Below are positions 8,320-16,433 of a DNA stretch of 64,000 bases, piece by piece (position 1 is the stretch's first letter; every line of letters starts with the position of its first letter). The position numbers were made by a program, and so were the translations under genes. Source of the stretch: Pseudomonas putida (GTDB lineage Bacteria > Pseudomonadota > Gammaproteobacteria > Pseudomonadales > Pseudomonadaceae). The notes beneath the pieces are model-generated. The model worked only from the letters and a program-made list of their open reading frames with translations. It had not been told where the DNA came from and ran no database searches. The stretch covers positions 4,030,001 through 4,094,000 of the forward strand of contig NZ_CP039371.1 in assembly GCF_005080685.1 (NCBI RefSeq), in the 5' to 3' direction.

Positions 8320-9270
8320 ATGCTTTCGAGAACCGCTTCCGACCTGTACTGGATGTCCCGCTACCTGGAGCGCGCCGAGAACCTCGCGCGCATGCTCGAA
8401 GTGAGCTATCTGCTGTCGTTGATGCCCCAGGCCGGGCGCACCGATGGTCATGCCGAGTTGGCGATGTCGTTGTTGGCCTCGGGCACCCTGGACGACTACA
8501 TCCGTCGCCACACCGAACTCGATACCGAGCGCATGCTGCACTTCTTCGCCCTCGACGCCACCAACCCCAGCAGCATCTACTGCTGCCTGCAGGCGGCCAG
8601 GACCAACGCCCATGCGGTGCGCGGGCGGATCACCGCCGATATGTGGGAGAACATCAACGCCACCTGGATCGAAATGCGCAACATCGCCAACAGCGGATTG
8701 GGCCGCTATGGCATCAGCCAGTTCTGCGACTGGGTCAAGGAGCGCTCGCACCTGTTCCGTGGTGCGACCTCGGGCACCATCATGCGCAACGACGCCTACG
8801 GCTTCATTCGCCTAGGGACCTTCCTGGAACGGGCCGACAACACCCTGCGCCTGCTCGACGCACGCTATGAAATGTTCGGCGAGGCTTCCGAGGAAGTCAG
8901 CGACGACTCGGCTCGCGGCTACTACCAATGGAGCGCCCTGCTGCGCGCACTGACCTCCTACGAGGCATTCAACGAAATCTACCGCAACGCGCCGACTGCC
9001 CAGTCGGTGTCCGAGCTGTTGCTGCTGCGGGTGGACGTGCCGCGCTCGCTGCATTCCTGCATCGAGGAGCTCGACCAAATTTTGGCCAGCCTGCCCGGCA
9101 AGACGGGGCGGCCCGCCCAGCGCATGGCCGCCGAACTGAACGCAAGGCTGCGCTACACCGCCATCGACGAGATCATGGAAGCCGGGCTGCACCTGTGGCT
9201 GACCGACTTCGTGGGGCGCATCAATCAACTGGGTCAGACCGTGCACAACGCTTACCTGGAGGTCATATGA
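8320..9270 (+). CDS. Alpha-E domain protein (former DUF403)
   Basis: A 316-residue, largely helical protein of the alpha-E family, which almost always accompanies a permuted ATP-grasp gene. The diagnostic N-terminus MLSRTASDLYWMSRYLERAE is present, as is a second repeat-like SYWMGRFLERADNTLRLLD-type segment (FIRLGTFLERADNTLRLLDA) near residue 165. The gene starts 4 bp after the ATP-grasp stop, so the two are co-translated. No catalytic role is established for the family; a scaffold or modifying role in the Anbu pathway is inference. Confidence 0.92.
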   Translation: MLSRTASDLYWMSRYLERAENLARMLEVSYLLSLMPQAGRTDGHAELAMSLLASGTLDDYIRRHTELDTERMLHFFALDATNPSSIYCCLQAARTNAHAVRGRITADMWENINATWIEMRNIANSGLGRYGISQFCDWVKERSHLFRGATSGTIMRNDAYGFIRLGTFLERADNTLRLLDARYEMFGEASEEVSDDSARGYYQWSALLRALTSYEAFNEIYRNAPTAQSVSELLLLRVDVPRSLHSCIEELDQILASLPGKTGRPAQRMAAELNARLRYTAIDEIMEAGLHLWLTDFVGRINQLGQTVHNAYLEVI

Positions 9271-10046
9271 AACTGTCCATCCGCCACGACACCCACTACA
9301 GCTACGCCAGCGATGTGAGCAACAGCATCCAGTTCCTGCGCCTTACACCGCGCAGCAGCGAACGCCAGCGCATCCTCGAATGGCAACTGGACCTGCCCTG
9401 CAAGGTCAACAGCCAGATCGATCCCTACGGTAACATCCTGCATGTGCTGACCCTGGACAAGCCCCACGGCAACCTGGACCTCACTGCCCAGGGCCTGGTC
9501 GAGATCGACCCGGGCTGCGAACAGGAAGCCGGTAGCCAATCGCCGCTGCCCTTCCTGCGCACCAGCAAGCTGACCCAGGCCGACGATGCCCTGCGCGATT
9601 TCGCGGCACGCCAATGCGGCAGTCGCCGTGACCGCACAGCGGTGGCCGAACTGATGCAGGCCCTGGCCGACCACATGCCCTACAGCCCAGGCGCGACGTC
9701 GGTGGGCACCACTGCCGTCGAGGCCTTCGCCGGTGGCGCTGGCGTCTGCCAGGACCATACCCATGCATTCCTGGCGTGCGCCCGTAGCCTCGGCATCCCG
9801 GCGCGCTACGTGTCGGGCTACCTGTGCACCGAGGACGAAAATCACCTGGCCAGCCATGCCTGGGCCGAAGCCTGGCTGGACGATGCCTGGTACAGCTTCG
9901 ACATCACCAACCGCCTGACCCGGCCCGAACGCCACCTCAAGCTGGCCGTCGGCCTGGACTACCTCGACGCCTGCCCGGTCCGGGGCGTGCGTCGGGGCGG
10001 TGGCACCGAATCGATGCAGGCGCACGTCCAGGTACAGCACCAATGA
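9267..10046 (+). CDS. Transglutaminase-like cysteine protease-fold protein
   Basis: A 259-residue protein. Residues 1-100 form the bacterial transglutaminase N-terminal domain (MKLSIRHDTHYSYASDVSNS, LRLTPRSSERQRI). The catalytic core has the nucleophile in GAGVCQDHTHAFLACARSLG, then GIPARYVSGYL, the His in ASHAWAEAWLDDAWYSFD and the Asp in DITN. The ATG at 9267 overlaps the alpha-E stop as ATGA, so translation is coupled. Family members are thought to act as amidases or proteases; with the ATP-grasp partner it may remove what that enzyme attaches, which is speculative. Confidence 0.92.
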   Translation: MKLSIRHDTHYSYASDVSNSIQFLRLTPRSSERQRILEWQLDLPCKVNSQIDPYGNILHVLTLDKPHGNLDLTAQGLVEIDPGCEQEAGSQSPLPFLRTSKLTQADDALRDFAARQCGSRRDRTAVAELMQALADHMPYSPGATSVGTTAVEAFAGGAGVCQDHTHAFLACARSLGIPARYVSGYLCTEDENHLASHAWAEAWLDDAWYSFDITNRLTRPERHLKLAVGLDYLDACPVRGVRRGGGTESMQAHVQVQHQ

Positions 10047-10109
10047 CGGGCCTGGCGCCCGTCGGCGGGTAGCCGGGATCATTTTTCCAGACACAGGGTA
10101 AGCGCACAC

Positions 10110-10841
10110 ATGACGTATTGCGTCGCCATGCAATTGGCGGACGGGCTGGTCTTCATCTCCGATTCACGCACCAACGCGGGCATTGACCAGATTTCCACGT
10201 TCCGCAAACTGTTCGTTTTCAGTGTTCCGGGCGATCGGCTGATCGTCCTGCAAACTTCCGGCAACCTGGCCACCTCGCAGTCGGTCGTCAACCTGCTCAA
10301 CCAGCGTATCCGCACGTCTGCTGCGCACCTACTGAACGTGGGCACGCTCTACGATGCTGCGGTCATGGTCGCCGACACCCTGCGCGAGGTGATCTTGCGC
10401 GATTGCAGCAAACTCGCCTCGAAAGCCGACCTGAGCTGCGCGCTCATCGTCGGCGGGCAAATCGCCGGTGGCCCGATGGGGATCTACAACATCTACGCCC
10501 AAGGCAACTTCTTCCAGGCCACCGAGGACACGCCGTTCCTGCAACTGGGCGAGAGCAAGTACGGCAAGCCGATTCTCGATCGCAACCTGACCTACCAGAC
10601 CCCACTCGACGAAGCGCTGCGCTGCGGCCTGATCTCGTTCGATTCGACCATGCGCAGCAACCTGTCGGTCGGTATGCCGCTGGACGTGCTGGTGTATCGC
10701 AAGGACAGTTTCGAAGCCAGGGAACAGATGCGTATCGGCAGCGAGGATGCCTACTTCAGCCAGATTCGCACGCAATGGAGCGATGGTTTGAAATCCTTGC
10801 TGGCAGCGCTTCCCGCGCCACCTGCCGACTACATGAGCTAG
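10110..10841 (+). CDS. Anbu, proteasome-like protease (ancestral beta subunit)
   Basis: A 243-residue Ntn-hydrolase homologous to proteasome beta subunits and HslV. Thr2, exposed after removal of Met, is the predicted nucleophile (MTYCVAMQL). Further signs are the SDSRTNAG Asp, the catalytic Lys within STFRKLFVF and the GxxxxYD-like glycine-rich core LIVGGQIAGGPMGIYNIY. Length matches Anbu/BPH proteins, which form open helical assemblies. It closes the four-gene operon with ATP-grasp, alpha-E and transglutaminase proteins, its conserved context. No cognate unfoldase gene is nearby. Confidence 0.9.
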   Translation: MTYCVAMQLADGLVFISDSRTNAGIDQISTFRKLFVFSVPGDRLIVLQTSGNLATSQSVVNLLNQRIRTSAAHLLNVGTLYDAAVMVADTLREVILRDCSKLASKADLSCALIVGGQIAGGPMGIYNIYAQGNFFQATEDTPFLQLGESKYGKPILDRNLTYQTPLDEALRCGLISFDSTMRSNLSVGMPLDVLVYRKDSFEAREQMRIGSEDAYFSQIRTQWSDGLKSLLAALPAPPADYMS

Positions 10842-10848
10842 TGCTTGG

Positions 10849-11016
10849 GTCGAACAGGCGGCGAAGCGCCAGCAGCACCACCGAGAGTTGGAACTGAAGA
10901 TGTTCCTACCCGTATCCACCGTCAAATCGCACCTGCGCAACATCAACGCCAAGCTTGGCGCGCAAGGGCGTACGGAGGCGGTAGCGATTGGCAGGGCGCG
11001 TGGGTTGTTGGATTGA
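10849..11016 (+). pseudogene. C-terminal stump of a LuxR-type regulator
   Basis: The plus-strand frame ending at the TGA at 11014-11016 reads STVKSHLRNINAKLGAQGR then TEAVAIGRARGLLD. This is the recognition helix and C-terminal end of a LuxR/MalT-type helix-turn-helix. The preceding in-frame text (AWVEQAAKRQQ, LELKMFLPV) does not contain the LTxRExEVL part of the domain, and there is no upstream gene body because the Anbu gene ends at 10841. It is therefore a deletion remnant rather than a gene. Confidence 0.65.
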
Positions 11017-11045
11017 CTGAGTATGCCGGCTGCGCACCGAGAATG

Positions 11046-12023
11046 TCAGAACCGATCAGCGGGATCGGTGGTCATGAGCATCTGCTGGAAACGATCGAGG
11101 AAGATCGACTCGGCCTGGGTCAGCTTCTGCTCGCGGTTCCACAACAGGTACACGTTGACGTCGATCACCCCTTCCCATGGCGGCAAACGCCAGAGTTCAT
11201 TGGCTTGTACATCCGCCGCGACGATATGCTCCGGCAGGCAACCAATGCCATAACCCGCGCCGACCAGGCGCAGGATTTCATCCAGGCTCGGCGACGAAGC
11301 GATGAGGCGCCCAGTGAAACCATGCTGATCACGGAACACCGTGAGCGGCGACAGATTGCCGCCGATCTGGTCACTGGTGAAGCTGACGAAATTCTCGCCC
11401 TGCAAATCCGCCACCGACAGATTCTTGCGCCCGAACAGCCGATGGCGCTTGCCGCAATAGAACGCGTAGCGCTGTTCGAGCAAGACCCGCTGCTCCAGCC
11501 GCGGCTGGGGCGTACGACACAGGCTCAGGCCGAACGATGCGGTTTTCTGCAACAGGCCACTGACCACATCCGCACTGCGCAGCACGTCGATCTCAAGCTC
11601 TACCTGTGGGTAGTCATTATGAAACTGCGCAAGAAAATCATCGTAGGCACGTGACTGGATGCGGCTGATGCTGAGCAGGCGGATCTTGCCCGTCACCGTC
11701 TCGGCCGGGCTGTCCAGCGCAGGCCCCAGGCGGGACACCGTACCGTAGAGTTCGGCAGCGATCTGCATCACTTCCTCTCCCGCCTGCGAAAGGGTTATAC
11801 GCGGTCCACGACGCACCACCAGCGCGCTGTCCAACTGCTCTTCCAGACGCCTGAGTGCCTGGCTGATAGCCGGCTGACTCAGGTGCAAGCGGGCCGCCGC
11901 CCGGCTGATGCTGCCCTCCTGGCCGATCACCAGGAATGTCCGCAACAGGTTCCAGTCCAGACGATCGTTAAGAAAACGCTTGGCTTCGGCGTTTCGGGTA
12001 GGCGGCACTGCGGGCGTCGTCAT
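11046..12023 (-). CDS. LysR-family transcriptional regulator
   Basis: A 325-residue LysR regulator. The winged helix covers residues 22-80 (LDWNLLRTFLVIGQEGSISR, AAARLHLSQPAISQALRRLE, VVRRGPRITLSQAGE), followed by a periplasmic-binding-protein-like effector domain with typical YGIGCLPEHI near residue 270. It is divergent from the MFS-aldolase-dehydrogenase-deacetylase operon, which it probably controls. A perfect 12-bp palindrome lies just upstream of its start. Confidence 0.92.
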   Translation of the reverse strand: MTTPAVPPTRNAEAKRFLNDRLDWNLLRTFLVIGQEGSISRAAARLHLSQPAISQALRRLEEQLDSALVVRRGPRITLSQAGEEVMQIAAELYGTVSRLGPALDSPAETVTGKIRLLSISRIQSRAYDDFLAQFHNDYPQVELEIDVLRSADVVSGLLQKTASFGLSLCRTPQPRLEQRVLLEQRYAFYCGKRHRLFGRKNLSVADLQGENFVSFTSDQIGGNLSPLTVFRDQHGFTGRLIASSPSLDEILRLVGAGYGIGCLPEHIVAADVQANELWRLPPWEGVIDVNVYLLWNREQKLTQAESIFLDRFQQMLMTTDPADRF

Positions 12024-12037
12024 TATTCGTTGGTCTT

Positions 12038-12049
12038 ATACTTAAGTAT
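12038..12049. promoter_or_regulatory. Palindrome between divergent LysR and MFS genes
   Basis: The sequence ATACTTAAGTAT is a perfect palindrome 15 bp upstream of the LysR start codon in the divergent intergenic region. It contains the T-N11-A type spacing expected of LysR recognition sites and lies in an AT-rich stretch. Binding by the adjacent regulator is inferred from position. Confidence 0.5.
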
Positions 12050-12179
12050 TTAAATTAGAAGCTTTTCCTAGAATAGGTGTTGCCTCAACATCTAGCAACG
12101 CACCGCCAGAGTGCCTTTGCCTTGCCCGTGCAGGGCCCCTTCTTCTCCTGCCTATAACAATGACGCCCAGGAGCCTCAG

Positions 12180-13490
12180 ATGACCCGCAACTCCCCCACC
12201 CCGCGTCGTGCCGCGGCGGCTGCCTTCATCGGCACCACCATCGAATTCTACGATTTCTACATCTACGCCTTCGCTGCGGCCCTGGTCCTCGGGCAGCTGT
12301 TCTTCCCCAGTGACAACCCGATGCTCAGCACCATGGCCGCGTTCGGCAGCTTTGCGGTCGGCTTCATCGCCCGTCCATTCGCAGGCATGGTGTTCGGCCA
12401 CCTGGGCGATCGCCTCGGGCGCAAGAAGATGCTGCTGGTGACCATCGTCCTGATGGGGGTTGCCACCACCTGCATCGGCCTGTTGCCGACCTACGCCCAG
12501 GTGGGTATCTGGGCGCCGATCGGGCTGATCTTCCTGCGTTTGCTGCAAGGTATTTCGGTCGGTGGCGAATGGGGCGGCGCGGTGCTGATGGCGAGCGAAC
12601 ACGCCCCCAAGGGCCGCAAGGTGTTCTTCGCCTCGTTCGCCCAATGGGGCAGCCCGGCGGGCCTGCTGCTGGCGTTGATCGCCTTCCGCTTCATCACCTC
12701 GATGGAGCAGGACGACCTGATGAGCTGGGGCTGGCGCATTCCGTTTCTGATGAGCGGGCTGCTGATGATCGTCGGCCTGGCAATCCGATTCGGCGTGCCG
12801 GAGTCGCCTGAGTTCGCCGAGGTTAAGGACAACGACCAGACCTCCGACAACCCGGTGGCGGAAGTGCTGCGCAAGAACTGGCGCAACATTATCTTCGCAG
12901 CCCTGGCCGTGACCATCGGCTCCGGTGGATTCTTCTTCACCAACACCTTCATGATCACCTACGTCACCCAGTACCAGGGCATCGCCAAGACCACCATCCT
13001 CAACTGTCTGTTCGTGGTCACGATCCTGCAGTTCCTCTCGCAACCCTGTTCGGCCATGCTCGCCGAGCGCCTGGGCGAGGGGCGCTTCCTGAAGTGGGTG
13101 GCATCGCTGTGCATCCTCGCCCCCTACCCAATGTTCCTGCTGGTACAGACTGGCAACGTGGTCTACATGACCGCCGGCATCACCCTGGCCGTGGTCCTGT
13201 TGTCGGCGCTGTATGCAGTGATCGCCGGCTACATGGCCGAAGCCTTCCCGGCGCGGGTGCGTTACTCGGGCATCTCCATCGCCTATCAACTGGGCAGCGG
13301 CCTGACCGGCGGCCTGACACCCATGCTGGGAACTTTCCTCGCCGGCCAGTTCGCCGGGCAATGGGTCCCGCTGGCCATGTTCTTCAGTGTCCTGGCGCTG
13401 ATGTCGCTGACCGGCGTGTTGGGGCTGGCCCAGCTGCGCAGCGCCAACAGCAAGCCGGTCGCCCTCTCCACCTCGCAAGGAATCGCTTGA
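12180..13490 (+). CDS. MFS transporter, metabolite:proton symporter family
   Basis: A 436-residue, 12-helix major-facilitator permease of the MHS (shikimate/alpha-ketoglutarate/proline betaine-like) type. Seen: the N-terminal AAAAAFIGTTIEFYDFYIY signature, the loop 2-3 motif GHLGDRLGRKKML, RLLQGISVGGEWGGAVLMA in helix 4, and a second GDR-like AMLAERLGEGRFL. The start is the ATG at 12180 behind AGGAG with a 6-base spacer; an upstream GTG at 12111 is unlikely. It heads an operon with aldolase, dehydrogenase and deacetylase genes, so it likely imports the carboxylate that they process. Confidence 0.9.
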   Translation: MTRNSPTPRRAAAAAFIGTTIEFYDFYIYAFAAALVLGQLFFPSDNPMLSTMAAFGSFAVGFIARPFAGMVFGHLGDRLGRKKMLLVTIVLMGVATTCIGLLPTYAQVGIWAPIGLIFLRLLQGISVGGEWGGAVLMASEHAPKGRKVFFASFAQWGSPAGLLLALIAFRFITSMEQDDLMSWGWRIPFLMSGLLMIVGLAIRFGVPESPEFAEVKDNDQTSDNPVAEVLRKNWRNIIFAALAVTIGSGGFFFTNTFMITYVTQYQGIAKTTILNCLFVVTILQFLSQPCSAMLAERLGEGRFLKWVASLCILAPYPMFLLVQTGNVVYMTAGITLAVVLLSALYAVIAGYMAEAFPARVRYSGISIAYQLGSGLTGGLTPMLGTFLAGQFAGQWVPLAMFFSVLALMSLTGVLGLAQLRSANSKPVALSTSQGIA

Positions 13491-14245
13491 TGAGCAAGCC
13501 TCTCACCCTCTCGGACATCGAATGGCAGTCGCGCTGCGACCTCGCCGCGCTGTACCGCCTGATCGCCTACTACCGCATGACCGACCTGATCGACACGCAC
13601 ATCACCCTGCGAGTGCCGGGCCCTGATCGGCATTTCTTGATCAACCGCTACGGCGTGGCGTTCGAGAAGATGCGCGCCAGCGACCTGGTGCTGATCGACC
13701 TGGACGGCAAGGTGGTCGACAGCCACTACAACGATGGCAAGGTCAATGTGGCCGGATTCGTCATCCACTCGGCCATCCACGATGCGCGGCCAGACCTGCA
13801 CTGCATCATCCACACCCACACTGCCGCCGGCATGGCCGTAGCCGCGCAGCGTGACGGCCTGTTGCCGCTGACCCAACACGCACTGAAGTTCTACGGCAAC
13901 CTGGCGTATCACACCTACGAGGGCATCGCGCTGTCGCTGGAAGAGCGCGAACGCCTGGTCGCCGACCTCGGCTCGTGCAAGGCGATGATCCTCCGTAACC
14001 ACGGCCTGCTGGCAGCGGGTGGCAGCGTCGCGGCTGCGTTTCACGAGATCTATTTCCTCGAGCGCGCCTGCCAGGCGCAGGTCCAAGCGATGTCCGCCGG
14101 CGTGGCGCTGAACTTCCCCAGCGAGGAGGTGTGCCGACACACCGCCGCGCAATTTGCCCGCGATGGCATCGACGGCATCATCGACATGGCCTGGCAGGCC
14201 GCGCTCAGTCTGATCGACGAGCAGCGCAGCGACTGGTGCAGCTGA
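13490..14245 (+). CDS. Class II aldolase/adducin family protein
   Basis: A 251-residue protein of the class II aldolase/adducin fold. The zinc ligands are visible in HCIIHTHTAAGMAV (residues about 103-108) and in the late His of LRNHGLLAAGGSVAAAFHEIYFLE, and the early THITLRVPG motif is typical. Such proteins cleave or decarboxylate short hydroxy-carboxylates or act as 3-oxo-4-phosphate decarboxylases. The ATG overlaps the MFS stop codon (TGATG), so it is translationally coupled to the transporter. The substrate cannot be assigned. Confidence 0.9.
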   Translation: MSKPLTLSDIEWQSRCDLAALYRLIAYYRMTDLIDTHITLRVPGPDRHFLINRYGVAFEKMRASDLVLIDLDGKVVDSHYNDGKVNVAGFVIHSAIHDARPDLHCIIHTHTAAGMAVAAQRDGLLPLTQHALKFYGNLAYHTYEGIALSLEERERLVADLGSCKAMILRNHGLLAAGGSVAAAFHEIYFLERACQAQVQAMSAGVALNFPSEEVCRHTAAQFARDGIDGIIDMAWQAALSLIDEQRSDWCS

Positions 14246-14247
14246 CC

Positions 14248-15180
14248 ATGGCCCGCCTCGTATTGCTTTGCCAGAACCCCGGACTGACGGATTGGTTGGC
14301 CGCGTTGTTCGCCGAATATGCCCCGCATCTGGACGTCATGCGGCCAGACGACGCCCACGCGCAACAGGCCGAAGTGGCGGTCTGCTGGTTCCCTCCCGCG
14401 GGCAGCCTGGGAGGTTTGCCGAACCTGCGTCTGGTGCACTCGATCGGCTCGGGCGTCGATCACCTGGCCCAGGACGGCTCGCGTGATGCACAGGTACCGG
14501 TATGCCGGGTGGTCGACCCCGATCACACCCAGGGCATGAGCGAGTACGTGCATTGGGGCGTGCTGCATTTTCACCGCGGTTTCGACCAGGTGATCGCTGG
14601 CAACCCCAGGCAACATTGGCAGCGCCCGGTGCAACGCAAGGCACAGGATTTCAGGGTCGGCGTAATGGGCCTGGGCGCGATTGGCGCGCCGGTGGCACAG
14701 CGTCTGGCCGCAGCGGGTTACGACGTCCGCGGCTGGGCACGCACGCCGCGGCAGATCGACGGCGTCACGACCTATGACGGCGCGCATGCGCTGCAGGGTT
14801 TTCTCGCTGGGCTGGATGTGCTGGTCAACCTGCTGCCGCTCACCGCCAACCCCCATGGCGTCCTGAACCACGAAGTGTTCCGCCACATGGCAACAGGCAG
14901 CGCATTGATCAACTGCGGTCGCGGCCAACACCTCGACGCTGACGACCTGCGCGAGGCTCTGGCAAGTGGCCAACTGCGCGGCGCCTTGCTCGACGTGTTC
15001 GAACAGGAGCCACTGCCCGCTGAGTCGCCGCTGTGGCACACGCCGGGCGTCTGGGTGACACCGCACATGGCATCGGCCGCCTCCGACCTGTGCATCGCCC
15101 AGCAAGTGGCCGACAACGTGTCGCGCCTGAGCGCAGGGCTGGCACTGAACAACCTGGTCGATCCCGAACTGGGCTATTGA
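14248..15180 (+). CDS. D-isomer-specific 2-hydroxyacid dehydrogenase
   Basis: A 310-residue dehydrogenase of the GhrA type, which reduces 2-keto acids such as glyoxylate or hydroxypyruvate with NAD(P)H. The nucleotide-binding loop GVMGLGAIGAPVAQRLAAAG lies near residues 140-160. Catalytic residues appear in order: Arg in INCGRGQHLD, Glu in FEQEPLP and His in VTPHMASA. The ATG at 14248 is 2 bp behind the aldolase stop. It belongs to the same operon and probably works on the keto or hydroxy acid made there. Confidence 0.9.
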   Translation: MARLVLLCQNPGLTDWLAALFAEYAPHLDVMRPDDAHAQQAEVAVCWFPPAGSLGGLPNLRLVHSIGSGVDHLAQDGSRDAQVPVCRVVDPDHTQGMSEYVHWGVLHFHRGFDQVIAGNPRQHWQRPVQRKAQDFRVGVMGLGAIGAPVAQRLAAAGYDVRGWARTPRQIDGVTTYDGAHALQGFLAGLDVLVNLLPLTANPHGVLNHEVFRHMATGSALINCGRGQHLDADDLREALASGQLRGALLDVFEQEPLPAESPLWHTPGVWVTPHMASAASDLCIAQQVADNVSRLSAGLALNNLVDPELGY

Positions 15181-15206
15181 TCGCACGCGTTACCAAGAGG
15201 TCATCG

Positions 15207-16223
15207 ATGAAAACGTTTTTCCACCCCGCTCAACGCCTGCACCATCCCCGCTCCTACCTGTCGCGCGGCCAGATGCGCCAACCACAGGAACTTCCAAGCC
15301 GCATCGATCCGCTGCTGGCGGTGGTCGAGAAACTCGGCTACCCGCTGCATCAGCCCGCCGACCATGGCCTGGCGCCGCTGGCAGCGGTGCATGGCTCGGC
15401 TTACTTGGACTACCTGAGCAGCGCTTACCAGCAGTGGCACGAGGTACCGGAAGATTGGGGCGATGAAGTCATGTCCAATATCTTCATCCGCGAAGGCAAC
15501 CCCTTGCGCGGCATCCTCGGCAAGACCGCCCGCTACCTGGCCGACGGCAGCTGCCCGATCGGCGAGCATACCTGGCAGGCGGCCTATTGGTCGGCGCAGA
15601 GCGCAGTGGCCGCCGCCCATGCGCTGATCGAGGGCGACCACGCCGCCTATGCCCTGTGCAGGCCACCGGGGCACCATGCCCGGGCCGAAGCCGCTGGCGG
15701 ATTCTGCTTCCTGAACAACGCAGCCATCGCCGCCCAGGTGCTGCGTGGCAAGTTCGCCAAGGTCGCGGTGCTCGACACCGACATGCACCACGGCCAGGGC
15801 ATCCAGGAAATCTTCTACGACCGCGACGATGTGCTGTACGTGTCGATTCATGGCGACCCGACCAACTTCTACCCCGTGGTCGCCGGTTTCGATGACGAGA
15901 CCGGAACCGGTGCGGGTGCAGGCTTCAACCTGAACCTGCCGATGGCTCACGGCGCCAGCGAGGCAGACTTCTTCGCCTGTATGGACCTGGCCGCAGCGGC
16001 GCTGCGCGACTTCGCCCCGGATGTACTGGTGCTGTCGCTGGGCTTCGACATCTACGAGGGCGACCCGCAGTCCAAGGTGGCCGTCAGCCATGAAGGCTTC
16101 CGCCTGCTCGGCCAGCGAATCAAGGCGCTGGGCTTGCCCTGTGTGGTGGTTCAGGAAGGTGGCTACGACATCGCGACCCTGGATGAGAACGCCGCGCGGT
16201 TCTTCGACGGCCTGACCGCTTAG
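15207..16223 (+). CDS. Histone-deacetylase-family acetylpolyamine amidohydrolase
   Basis: A 338-residue zinc hydrolase of the bacterial HDAC/acetylpolyamine-amidohydrolase family. Active-site text includes RPPGHHARAEAAGGFCFLNN with the tandem His, the zinc ligands in DTDMHHGQG and the second Asp in LGFDIYEGDPQ, and the Tyr in VQEGGYDIATL. Length and the C-terminal EGGYD match AphA-type enzymes that release acetate from acetylated polyamines. The ATG at 15207 follows an AAGAGG Shine-Dalgarno. It is the last gene of the operon; its presence suggests an acetylated amine or amide substrate. Confidence 0.9.
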   Translation: MKTFFHPAQRLHHPRSYLSRGQMRQPQELPSRIDPLLAVVEKLGYPLHQPADHGLAPLAAVHGSAYLDYLSSAYQQWHEVPEDWGDEVMSNIFIREGNPLRGILGKTARYLADGSCPIGEHTWQAAYWSAQSAVAAAHALIEGDHAAYALCRPPGHHARAEAAGGFCFLNNAAIAAQVLRGKFAKVAVLDTDMHHGQGIQEIFYDRDDVLYVSIHGDPTNFYPVVAGFDDETGTGAGAGFNLNLPMAHGASEADFFACMDLAAAALRDFAPDVLVLSLGFDIYEGDPQSKVAVSHEGFRLLGQRIKALGLPCVVVQEGGYDIATLDENAARFFDGLTA

Positions 16224-16242
16224 ACGCCCTTCCCGGCGACAT

Positions 16243-16280
16243 GGCGCCTGTAGGAGCCGGCTTGCCGGGGATAGGCGCCA
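16243..16280. repeat. REP-like palindrome
   Basis: The segment GCGCCTGTAGGAGCCGGCTT followed by GCCGGGGATAGGCGCC folds into a stem of the Pseudomonas REP class. It lies 20 bp after the deacetylase gene and may stabilise or end that transcript. Confidence 0.6.
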
Positions 16281-16433
16281 AGCGGTTTTCACGCGCAAAA
16301 CAACAATAAAGCGTCGCAACTTGCCTCAACCCAAGTTAGCGACCAGGCCCTCGGCTGCCCGTTCGACGACGCAGGGCCAATAACAATAAATCTTCACGCT
16401 GCCGTTCTTGAATCTGGCAAAAAGGAAGTGTCT

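Noticed and set aside
12042..13478. Minus-strand frame opposite the MFS transporter
   Set aside because: Composition is rich in His, Gln and Asp as in antisense of hydrophobic helices; the transporter is certain.
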